A program made the translations under genes and the position numbers. The notes beneath the pieces are model-generated. The model ran no database searches. It had not been told where the DNA came from and was given only the letters and a program-made list of their open reading frames with translations. DNA of 8,360 bases from DATDRQ01 sp035291645. GTDB lineage: Bacteria; Chloroflexota; Anaerolineae; Anaerolineales; UBA4823. The DNA lies in contig DATDRQ010000396.1 in the NCBI GenBank assembly GCA_035291645.1, positions 1-8,360 of the forward strand. Direction: 5' to 3'. Of this stretch, positions 1-8,360 are shown in pieces; within the stretch, counting starts at the first letter, position 1, and every line of letters starts with the position of its first letter.

Positions 1-51
1 CAAGCCTGCGGAGCGAGACGAGTTGCATAGCCCTGTTCCTTTGGAATAGCA

Positions 52-861
52 TTATTGCAGAGAAGACAGGTATGCCACCAGATCGGCGATCTCTTCGTCA
101 CTAAGCGTCGTGGTGAAGTTCTTGGGCATGACGTTGTCCGGGAAGCCCTCGACGACAAAGGCACTCGGGTCGACGATCGACTGGCGGATGTAATCCTCGG
201 CAGACTGGCCTGGCACCATGGTTGCTGCCATTGTTCCGATATCAGTTAATTCCGGCCCAACTGTCCCGGAACTGAGGCCAGCGATCGTGTGGCAACCTCC
301 ACAGCCAGCGTTCAGGAACACTCGCTGGCCGCGGGCGGCCGGATCGCTGGCTTCCTCGGGCTGCGGGGTTGGGATGGGCAGCCCTTCGATGACGACCTCT
401 CCCAGGGCGGTGGCTTCCCAGTTCATCACGAAGGCTGCCAGGCTGTCGACCTGATCGGCGCGCAATGGACCGCCAAATTCCTCGGCCCAGGCAGGCATAG
501 CTGGCCTGCCTTGCCCGGCAAACTGATCCGGGCGGGTCGAGACCACCCGCCCACTGGATACAGAAGAGACGACAAAATCTTCAAGAGAACCGGCCCAACC
601 GACGTCCGTCAGGCGGTTTGTGAAGAAGTTCGCGTCGTTGAGCGGGGGGCACAGCCCGGGGATACCTTCACCTTTCGCTCCGTGGCAGCCACTGCAGTTA
701 CTCTGGAACAGGGCAGCACCGACCTCGATTGCCTGAGCTTGCTGCTCTTCAGCGGCGAGAGCCATCCGGGTTTCTTCGTTCAGCCCATAGATGATCAGAA
801 CGATGGCGGTGAGCAAGACGAGGATCGTGCCGAGAAGGATCTCTAGGTTGAAGCGTGACAT
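52..861 (-). CDS. Membrane-anchored dihaem cytochrome c of the quinol:cytochrome c oxidoreductase
   Basis: This 269-residue protein should accept electrons from the Rieske cluster and pass them towards a terminal oxidase, on the outer face of the cytoplasmic membrane. One hydrophobic helix at about residues 8-27 acts as an uncleaved anchor. Two class I cytochrome c domains follow. The first has CSGCH at 56-60, with M122 in 'AMPAW' as the likely distal ligand. The second has CGGCH at 187-191, a 'VGPELTDIG' segment at 201-209 and M245 in 'VMP' as the likely ligand. A Pro/Glu-rich linker at about 160-175 separates them. The gene is last in the Rieske-cyt b-cyt c operon, 31 bases after cytochrome b. 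A GAGGA-like ribosome site lies about 11 bases before the ATG. The role resembles actinobacterial QcrC, but here the anchor is N-terminal. Haem binding is certain from the motifs; the partner assignment is inferred from context. Confidence 0.93.
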   Translation of the reverse strand: MSRFNLEILLGTILVLLTAIVLIIYGLNEETRMALAAEEQQAQAIEVGAALFQSNCSGCHGAKGEGIPGLCPPLNDANFFTNRLTDVGWAGSLEDFVVSSVSSGRVVSTRPDQFAGQGRPAMPAWAEEFGGPLRADQVDSLAAFVMNWEATALGEVVIEGLPIPTPQPEEASDPAARGQRVFLNAGCGGCHTIAGLSSGTVGPELTDIGTMAATMVPGQSAEDYIRQSIVDPSAFVVEGFPDNVMPKNFTTTLSDEEIADLVAYLSSLQ

Positions 862-892
862 TGGTTTTGGATTCCTCTGATCGACGTTAGAG

Positions 893-2497
893 TTACTCGC
901 CGCCGCGGTTACGGTGGATATAGCTATCGCGGAAATAAGTCAAGGTTTTTTCTTCCGGAGGCGCGTTTGCGGGCGGTTCGGGATCGTCCCAGACAATCCG
1001 CTGGGTTACTTTTTTCAAATCCACTTGCCAGTCTTCGACGATCATGACTGCCTGGCCGTTCGGCAGGGCGCCTGCTTCTATCGCCTGGTTAATCCGTTCA
1101 CTAAACTCGGCAAATACGGTTTCTAACTCCGGACAACCGTAATCAAGTTCAGGACACATGTTCTGTGTCGGGGTTTCGTTGACGATGTAGGTGCCTTGCT
1201 GGAGCTGGTCGAACGGGATCTCGTATAAGGGTCCCGGACCTTCTTCAGGAGCTAAGTCCTGAATGATGCGGGTGGCAGCCGGCGCTTCAATGCCGTAGAG
1301 TGGGAGACCCATGTAACTGAGGCCGATCAGAACGAGGATAAATAGCAAACCAATTGCAACAGCGAACGGTCTCTTGACGAAAGACCGGTACGGGTTACGG
1401 TCGATGTACGGGACGCCGATCAAAAGCAGCACGAGAAGAGTCGGCAGGATGATACCCATGAGCGTTGGATCCCCTAGCTTCAGCATCCCCTGCAGCCACC
1501 AGAAGTACCAGGGCGCCTCCGTGTCCAGTGGGGTTTGTTGCGGGTTGGCGATGTGTTCCAGCGGCGCGCCCGGGTAGAAGTAAATTGTAACCAGGAACAG
1601 GATGAACAATCCCAGGATCGTCAGGTACACCTCGTGGGAAAGCAGGTCTGGGATCAGGTCCTGGCGCTGCTTGGCCTCCCGTTCCTTGTCCTTGGGAGGG
1701 TTGCCTTCTTCGAAGCGGGCCGGGAGGGAAATGCCATGTTCACGGGCGACTTTATAGTAATGGATGCTGATGACCAGGATGGCAGCCAGCGGGAGCAGGA
1801 TGACGTGCAGCAGGTAGGCGCGCAGCAAACCGCCCGCCCCGATATCTTGGGCGCCGCGTAGGAGCAGGTTCAACTGCGTTCCAACCAGCGGGGCAGCTTC
1901 ACCCATGCTCGTCCCAATCGTCACCGCCCAAAAGGCCAGCTGGTCCCAGGGGAGCAGGTAGCCAAAGAAACTCAGGAATAGGGTGATGCCGAGCAGGATC
2001 ACACCCGTGAACCAGGTGAATGAGCGTTCTTTTTTATACGAACCTGTGAAGTAGGTCCTCACCATGTGTAGAAAGGTGAAGATCACCATGGCTTCGGCCC
2101 CAAGACGGTGGAGATCACGCATCAGGTTGCCAAAGGGGACCGCGCTCATGATCTCCTGGATGGATAGGTAAGCTCCCGCCGGAGTCGGGACGTAATAAAT
2201 CATCAACACCAGCCCGGTGATCAGTTCCACCATGAAGAAGAACATCGTGAAGAAGCCCAACCGGAAAGTATGGGTCAGGATGGTGCTGCCTTTTTGATAA
2301 TAGCGGGGACGGATGTGGAAAATGAAACTGGTAGTGTGGACTCTGTAGCGCGGGTTTGGCTTTTCCCGGGGGGGATCGCCGCGCAGGACGTTGCGCAGTT
2401 CATTCAAGCCGAGGCCAGCCGTGATAATTCGCACCCGGTTGTCGATGGCCAGCATGAGTTTCTGGCGAAGATCTTGAAAATTTAGTGATTTCAACAT
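893..2497 (-). CDS. qcrB: Cytochrome b subunit (b6/subunit IV-like, single chain) with soluble C-terminal tail
   Basis: This is the integral-membrane quinol-oxidising subunit, 534 residues long. Likely helices: about 78-101 (A), 126-148 (B), 161-180 (C), 224-247 (D), 290-308 (E), 343-363 (F) and 376-396 (G). The bis-His haem ligands are H130/H231 and H144/H246. The second pair has 14 residues between its histidines, as in cytochrome b6 (mitochondrial b has 13). The Qo region reads N318-P..T-P...A328-P-W-Y331, so the usual PEWY/PDWY acidic residue is absent at its normal position. The only cysteines are C448 and C455, so the cysteine that carries haem c_n in b6f complexes is missing. About 75 residues precede helix A. 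A tail of about 135 residues follows helix G and should lie on the outer face. The gene sits 39 bases after the Rieske gene with a modest GGGG ribosome site. Family certain; symbol by analogy with other single-operon bc complexes. Confidence 0.95.
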   Translation of the reverse strand: MLKSLNFQDLRQKLMLAIDNRVRIITAGLGLNELRNVLRGDPPREKPNPRYRVHTTSFIFHIRPRYYQKGSTILTHTFRLGFFTMFFFMVELITGLVLMIYYVPTPAGAYLSIQEIMSAVPFGNLMRDLHRLGAEAMVIFTFLHMVRTYFTGSYKKERSFTWFTGVILLGITLFLSFFGYLLPWDQLAFWAVTIGTSMGEAAPLVGTQLNLLLRGAQDIGAGGLLRAYLLHVILLPLAAILVISIHYYKVAREHGISLPARFEEGNPPKDKEREAKQRQDLIPDLLSHEVYLTILGLFILFLVTIYFYPGAPLEHIANPQQTPLDTEAPWYFWWLQGMLKLGDPTLMGIILPTLLVLLLIGVPYIDRNPYRSFVKRPFAVAIGLLFILVLIGLSYMGLPLYGIEAPAATRIIQDLAPEEGPGPLYEIPFDQLQQGTYIVNETPTQNMCPELDYGCPELETVFAEFSERINQAIEAGALPNGQAVMIVEDWQVDLKKVTQRIVWDDPEPPANAPPEEKTLTYFRDSYIHRNRGGE

Positions 2498-2536
2498 ACG
2501 ATACCCCGGTCCGGAGGTGATTCTTGGGAGGGATGA

Positions 2537-3088
2537 TTAAGCATGCCGTTTGCCGATAATCCGTTCACCGGTATCGACTCTCACGAGCGCGTTCGGGTCG
2601 TCAGGCACGGGTAGCGGCGCCCCTGTAACAAGATCTGTCTCAGCCAGCACGGTCCCGTCCTCGGATTCGATCCGGATCACAAATCGGTCCAGGTTGCGTG
2701 GTGCAGGACCTTTAATATACGTCCCATCCGGCTGGAACTGTGAACCATGACAGGGGCAGATGAACTTCACCTCCTGGTTATTCCAGTTATACAGACATCC
2801 CAGGTGGGTGCACACCTTGTAAAGCGCGATCACTCCCGTCTCGGTGTTGCTCAGCCATAATTTCACTTTCGGGAAATTGTTCGGCGCGGTACCGGCATCC
2901 GGCAGATCGCCAACCGAACCCACCGTAAATACACTGCCGAACTCGCCTTCTTTTAAGCGCGGTAACGAGAAAAGAAAAGTGACTCCGGCCGCGGTGAAGG
3001 TGAAAAACCCGATCGACACCAACCAGGCAAAATTCAAGAATTCCCGCCGATTGATCGGCTTCTTTTCAATCACTGCCTCAGAGGCCAT
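2537..3088 (-). CDS. qcrA: Rieske [2Fe-2S] iron-sulphur protein of the quinol:cytochrome c oxidoreductase
   Basis: This protein carries the 2Fe-2S cluster that takes the first electron from quinol at the Qo site and delivers it to cytochrome c. From the ATG at 3088 it has 183 residues. A twin-arginine-like signal (N13-R-R-E-F-L18) leads into one membrane helix at about 19-41 that probably stays as an anchor. Cluster box I is C93-T-H95-L-G-C98 and box II is C111-P-C113-H114-G-S116. The ligands should be C93, H95, C111 and H114, with a C98-C113 disulphide. S116 is kept, but the tyrosine usual two residues later is F118. The ATG at 3088 is preferred over an in-frame TTG at 3112, because AGGAGGAG lies 8 bases before it and the longer form would translate through that site. 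It is the first gene of the operon. Confidence in the family is very high. Confidence 0.96.
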   Translation of the reverse strand: MASEAVIEKKPINRREFLNFAWLVSIGFFTFTAAGVTFLFSLPRLKEGEFGSVFTVGSVGDLPDAGTAPNNFPKVKLWLSNTETGVIALYKVCTHLGCLYNWNNQEVKFICPCHGSQFQPDGTYIKGPAPRNLDRFVIRIESEDGTVLAETDLVTGAPLPVPDDPNALVRVDTGERIIGKRHA

Positions 3089-3096
3089 GTAATTTT

Positions 3097-3104
3097 CTCC
3101 TCCT
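3097..3104 (-). promoter_or_regulatory. Strong ribosome binding site deciding the Rieske start
   Basis: AGGAGGAG on the minus strand ends 8 bases before the ATG at 3088. It fixes the start and rules out the upstream TTG at 3112, whose reading frame would run through this site. Confidence 0.8.
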
Positions 3105-3144
3105 GCCCACAACGGATTTTGTTAATGAATCGGTCCCATTGTGT

Positions 3145-3173
3145 ATTGTAGCACAAGCAAATCGAAGCAACAA
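3145..3173 (-). promoter_or_regulatory. Candidate promoter of the Rieske/cytochrome b/cytochrome c operon
   Basis: Reading the minus strand, a -35-like TTGTTG (3173-3168) is followed after 17 bases by TACAAT (3150-3145). A TG one base before the -10 gives the extended form TGCTACAAT. Transcription would start near 3138, leaving a leader of about 50 bases before the Rieske ATG. The -35 is only a partial match, so the extended -10 is the main support. Seen by eye only. Confidence 0.45.
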
Positions 3174-3225
3174 GATAATTACGGTCTAAATTCCTCTTGT
3201 TAAGCCTGAAGTCTACCAAAGAAAG

Positions 3226-3264
3226 ACTCCTGGGGCTATCCACTATCTTTAAACCCCCTGGAGT
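3226..3264. repeat. Imperfect inverted repeat in the divergent promoter region
   Basis: The left arm is ACTCC-T-GGGG (3226-3235) and the right arm is CCCC-T-GGAGT (3255-3264). They pair over nine positions around one T-T mismatch, with a 19-base loop. No T-run follows on either strand that would make it a clear intrinsic terminator. It could be a stem-loop or a regulator site. Confidence 0.4.
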
Positions 3265-3283
3265 GATTTCCATCTTCCAAAAG

Positions 3284-3298
3284 GATGATTTGATCATC
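3284..3298. repeat. Perfect 15-base palindrome, possible operator
   Basis: GATGAT-TTG-ATCATC is a perfect 6-base inverted repeat with a 3-base spacer. It lies between the two divergent promoter candidates, about 110 bases upstream of the leftward -35 and about 80 bases upstream of the rightward -10. The symmetry fits a dimeric regulator site, but a site this short could arise by chance. Confidence 0.3.
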
Positions 3299-3375
3299 AC
3301 CCTGTGATTCGACCCCTCAAGCTAATGCGAAAATTGGTGATTGAGTAGGTTCCGGCAACGTCGCTCAGCGGGCTA

Positions 3376-3384
3376 TGGTATGAT
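3376..3384 (+). promoter_or_regulatory. Candidate extended -10 promoter for the rightward genes
   Basis: TGGTATGAT reads as an extended -10 (TG, one base, TATGAT at 3379-3384). No good -35 is visible 17 bases upstream (CAACGT). Transcription would start near 3391, giving a leader of about 25 bases before the ATG at 3416. Confidence 0.35.
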
Positions 3385-3415
3385 GATCGAGTAATCAATA
3401 CCTGGAGAAACCAGT

Positions 3416-3781
3416 ATGGCAATCCTCCTTCATGCTCGACTGGCAAACACGGCGCTCCTGTTTTTCTTATTCATGGCGGTTTGGGGCTTCTGGCGGTTTT
3501 TCCGCCAGCAGGGATTGGGCTCGAGCTACTGGGGTGCAGCCCTGATCGCCGAAGTGCTGATCCTCTTCCAGGGGGGGCTGGGCCTCTACTTATGGATCAC
3601 AGATTCACCCCCGGCTCGCGGCGGAATTCACGTCCTGTATGGCGTCGCTCTGGCGCTGGCTGTCCCGCTCGTTTACAGCTACACCCGTGGCAGGCAGGAT
3701 CGCGCCGAGATGCTGCTGTACGCAGTGGCTTTCCTGATCATGTGCGGATTGGTGCTGCGGGCGATGGTCACGGGAAGCTGA
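3416..3781 (+). CDS. Small four-helix membrane protein, function unknown
   Basis: The gene encodes 121 residues that are almost entirely membrane-embedded, with likely helices at 8-27, 38-60, 72-89 and 99-117. GGAG lies 8 bases before the ATG. I do not recognise a named family. H6 sits at the start of helix 1, a Q52-G-G-L-G segment lies in helix 2, and H72 starts helix 3. This His/Q-GGLG/His order, with 65 residues between the histidines, is reminiscent of one half of haem A synthase (CtaA/COX15), where paired histidines bind haem. That resemblance is my inference from a few residues. The gene is divergent from the oxidoreductase operon and 73 bases upstream of the STAND ATPase gene, so it could belong with either or neither. 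Real gene: likely, given composition, ribosome site and lack of a competing frame. Confidence 0.75.
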   Translation: MAILLHARLANTALLFFLFMAVWGFWRFFRQQGLGSSYWGAALIAEVLILFQGGLGLYLWITDSPPARGGIHVLYGVALALAVPLVYSYTRGRQDRAEMLLYAVAFLIMCGLVLRAMVTGS

Positions 3782-3788
3782 TCTGGTT

Positions 3789-3820
3789 CAATCACCCAGG
3801 CGGTTTATCCAGGGTGGTTG
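3789..3820 (+). other. Stem-loop after the small membrane protein gene
   Basis: CAATCACCC (3789-3797) pairs with GGGTGGTTG (3812-3820) over nine base pairs including one G-U, around a 14-base loop. It begins 8 bases after the stop codon. No T-run follows, so it is not a standard intrinsic terminator. It could stabilise the upstream mRNA 3' end or reduce read-through into the STAND gene. Confidence 0.4.
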
Positions 3821-3836
3821 CATAGGTTCCTTCGAA

Positions 3837-3854
3837 GATAGCCAGGGGGCTATT
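3837..3854 (+). promoter_or_regulatory. Hairpin containing the ribosome binding site of the STAND ATPase gene
   Basis: ATAGCC (3838-3843) pairs perfectly with GGCTAT (3848-3853) around the loop AGGG, with a possible closing G-U pair (3837/3854). The only good ribosome site before the ATG at 3855 is GGGGG (3845-3849), which lies in this loop and stem. Folding would partly hide it and could keep translation low. If this start is not used, the next in-frame ATG is at 3948, which has only a weak GGTAAG site about 11 bases upstream. Confidence 0.4.
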
Positions 3855-6934
<3,080 letters not shown>

Positions 6935-6938
<4 letters not shown>

Positions 6939-7843
6939 ACAGACTACCTTTACCTATTATATTAATCATCTCAGGTTTCATCGTGATGATATCGCTGGCC
7001 TGCAACCTGTCCGGAAACTCATCCACTTCCCTTCCCCAGATTAGCCCGGGAGTGACCGTGATCGTCGTCACCGCAACATCCCCCGCGGTCGATCTAACAC
7101 CGACGCCGGCACAAATTATCCAACCAACCGTAACTCCTGCTCCTTCCCCAACGACTCCGCCCCCGGGACCGACAGCCACCAGCGGGCCGCAGTGTACAGT
7201 CCTGCAATCCCTGAATCTTCGTAACGGCCCCGGGACGGCCTACAACCCACCGCTGGGCGCCCTCGAGGCGCAGACTCGATTGGTCCCAATCGGCTATGAG
7301 CCGGAAGGCGTGCCGGGCGGTGCCTGGGTGCAGGTCCAGGATCCGGATGGGAGGACAGGCTGGGTGAGCGCCGGTGCGGATTTTGTCGAATGCAACATCG
7401 ATCTGACTACGCTGCCGCGCGTGGAGGTCGGCCCGCCGCCTCCACCTCCGCCCCCCAAGACGAAGAATTCCGACCCGGACGGTACCTTCCCGGATAACCT
7501 GGCCTTCGAAGCAGACTTCAACTCCCGCTTTTTCGTGCGCATGTTCGCTCACGATACCGACGTCGGTGACGAGGATGGCGATGGAATTACCGAGGTCATA
7601 TTCACTGTCGAGAATGAGGATGGAGATAAGGTCTACGAGCACTCCGAAGAGACCGCCGGATTCTGCGTCTTCGGCGGCGGCGAGCCGGACTGCAATCCGT
7701 GGGTGTTCGAAGATTTCCAGTACAAGTGGACCTCCGGGGGCGACCCGGTCGAAGAGGGCACCTACGTGCTGCGCGTCCAGGTGTTCATGGAGAGCGAAGA
7801 TGAAGGCAATTGGGGCTACGAGGTGGAGATCAACCTGGACTGA
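6935..7843 (+). CDS. Lipoprotein with bacterial SH3 domain and acidic C-terminal domain
   Basis: This 302-residue secreted protein is probably lipid-anchored to the outer face of the membrane. A hydrophobic signal ends in I-S-L-A-C23. The -3 residue is Ser rather than the usual Leu, so the lipobox is slightly off consensus. A Ser/Thr/Pro-rich linker runs to about residue 86. Residues 87-154 form an SH3b domain ('LNLRNGPGTAY', 'GWV'), a fold that often binds cell-wall or protein partners. A run of eight prolines (167-174) leads to an acidic domain (about 178-302) with a D-x-D-x-D-G loop (D212, D214, D216, G217) resembling calcium-binding loops, and beta-strand-like segments suggesting an Ig-like fold. 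C244 and C253 could form a disulphide. It overlaps the STAND ATPase gene by 4 bases, so the two products are expected to act together, possibly lipoprotein with external TPR domain. No enzyme motif is visible. Confidence 0.85.
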
Positions 7844-7901
7844 GAGCATGTTTGTAGATTAAATCTGTCTGATTCAGGACTGATTTCTACAGGAGATTTG
7901 C
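7844..7901 (+). other. Short gap between lipoprotein and dioxygenase genes
   Basis: It holds an 11-base palindrome AGATT-A-AATCT (7856-7866), two copies of CTGATT, and distant GTAGA/TCTAC arms (7854-7858, 7886-7890). None makes a convincing terminator (no T-run) or promoter. Only the dioxygenase ribosome site AGGAG (7891-7895) is clear. Confidence 0.4.
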
Positions 7902-8360
7902 ATGCAACTTCTGGGATTACATCACGTTACCGCAATAACTGCCGAGGCATCCTTAAACGCGGCATTCTATACACAGGTGTTGGGCTTGCGCCTGGTCAAG
8001 AAGACCGTCAACCAGGATGATGTTTCGGCGTATCACTTGTTTTACGCGGATGCAGTCGGAAGCCCGGGCACTGAAGTGACTTTTTTTGATTGGCCTGATG
8101 TTGCCCAGAACATCATCGGCGCGGGGAACATCGCAGAGATCGCACTCAGGGTGTCCGGTCACGAAGCGCTCGCCTGGTGGGCGGAGCACCTGACTGAAGC
8201 CGGAATCACTCACTCGGGTATTGTTTTAGTCGCCGGACAGGAGTGGATCCGTTTTTCGGACCCCGAAGGGCAGGCGTTGGCGCTGGTGAATGATAACGGC
8301 GCGCCGGGCGGCATACCCTGGGAGCGCAGTCCTGTACCGGCAGAGCAGGCGATCCGTGGG
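7902..8360 (+). CDS. Ring-cleaving dioxygenase, MhqO/PcpA/LinE type (VOC superfamily), 3' end beyond the window
   Basis: The frame is open from an ATG preceded by AGGAG (7891-7895, 6-base spacing) to the window end, giving 153 residues of a family usually near 310. The first vicinal-oxygen-chelate repeat is complete: L-H7-H8-V-T-A-I-T at the start, LGLRLVKKTVN (27-37), YHLFYAD (44-50), GSPGTEVTFFDWP (53-65), and a second half with RFSDPEG (117-123). The segment PWERSPVPAEQAIRG (139-153) is the characteristic linker between the two repeats. H8 should be the first metal ligand; the other two ligands lie in the missing half. Family members cleave hydroquinone-type rings or take part in quinone resistance (MhqO), as cytoplasmic Fe(II) or Mn(II) enzymes; the substrate here is unknown. 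Q38 replaces the Phe I recall as common in 'VNFDD'. It lies 58 bases after the lipoprotein gene with no clear terminator or promoter between. Confidence 0.88.
   Translation, partial: MQLLGLHHVTAITAEASLNAAFYTQVLGLRLVKKTVNQDDVSAYHLFYADAVGSPGTEVTFFDWPDVAQNIIGAGNIAEIALRVSGHEALAWWAEHLTEAGITHSGIVLVAGQEWIRFSDPEGQALALVNDNGAPGGIPWERSPVPAEQAIRG

Larger units (their letters stand above)
3089..3415. other. Divergent intergenic region between the oxidoreductase operon and the rightward genes
   Basis: This stretch of 327 bases holds no convincing gene. It contains the two promoter candidates listed separately, one per strand. It also holds a perfect 6+6 inverted repeat (GATGAT-TTG-ATCATC, 3284-3298) and an imperfect inverted repeat with arms at 3226-3235 and 3255-3264. 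The lower-strand open frame at 3070-3300 overlaps the Rieske start in another frame and has no recognisable protein character. Confidence 0.6.

Noticed and set aside
36..46. TTCC-TTT-GGAA as a terminator of the oxidoreductase operon
   Set aside because: The stem has only four base pairs with a 3-base loop and no T-run follows on the lower strand; the first 51 bases show nothing else.
289..846. Upper-strand open frame of 185 codons opposite the cytochrome c gene
   Set aside because: It is antisense to an unmistakable dihaem cytochrome c; its length reflects GC-rich codon structure on the other strand.
3070..3300. Lower-strand open frame of 76 codons upstream of the Rieske gene
   Set aside because: It overlaps the Rieske start in another frame, covers the best promoter candidate, and its translation lacks any recognisable protein pattern.
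7094..7849. Lower-strand open frame of 251 codons opposite the lipoprotein gene
   Set aside because: The upper strand has a signal peptide, an SH3 domain and coupled translation; the antisense product is low in recognisable structure.

Overview
The window is bacterial chromosomal DNA, most likely from a member of the Chloroflexota (Anaerolineae/Caldilineae-like). This assignment is an inference. It rests on a menaquinol-type Rieske/cytochrome b/dihaem cytochrome c operon, a lipoprotein with a 'SLACNL' signal end and a Pro/Thr-rich linker, and a large nSTAND-type ATPase with a glycine-rich leader. No RNA gene, CRISPR array, insertion sequence or attachment site is visible.

Minus strand, right to left (3088 to 52): a three-gene operon for a quinol:cytochrome c oxidoreductase, in the order Rieske iron-sulphur protein, a single-chain cytochrome b with about seven helices and a long soluble C-terminal tail, and a membrane-anchored dihaem cytochrome c. 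Quinol oxidised by cytochrome b and the Rieske cluster passes electrons to the cytochrome c, which would feed a terminal oxidase encoded elsewhere. The cytochrome b mixes features: b6-type haem-ligand spacing, no cysteine for the extra covalent haem of b6f, and an altered Qo motif (APWY instead of PEWY/PDWY).

Intergenic 3089-3415: a divergent regulatory region with a good extended -10 promoter candidate for the oxidoreductase operon, a weaker one for the rightward gene, and two inverted repeats.

Plus strand, 3416-7843: a small four-helix membrane protein, then a 1027-residue membrane-spanning STAND ATPase. The ATPase module precedes the single membrane helix. A TolB-N/FlgO-like segment and TPR repeats follow it and should lie outside the cell membrane. 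Its stop codon overlaps (ATGA) the start of a lipoprotein with a bacterial SH3 domain, a proline run and an acidic C-terminal domain. The coupled pair looks like an envelope-sensing or scaffolding system with its putative sensor outside and its NTPase inside. This is the least conventional part of the window.

Plus strand, 7902 to the window end: the first 153 codons of a VOC-superfamily ring-cleaving dioxygenase of the MhqO/PcpA/LinE type, cut by the window edge.
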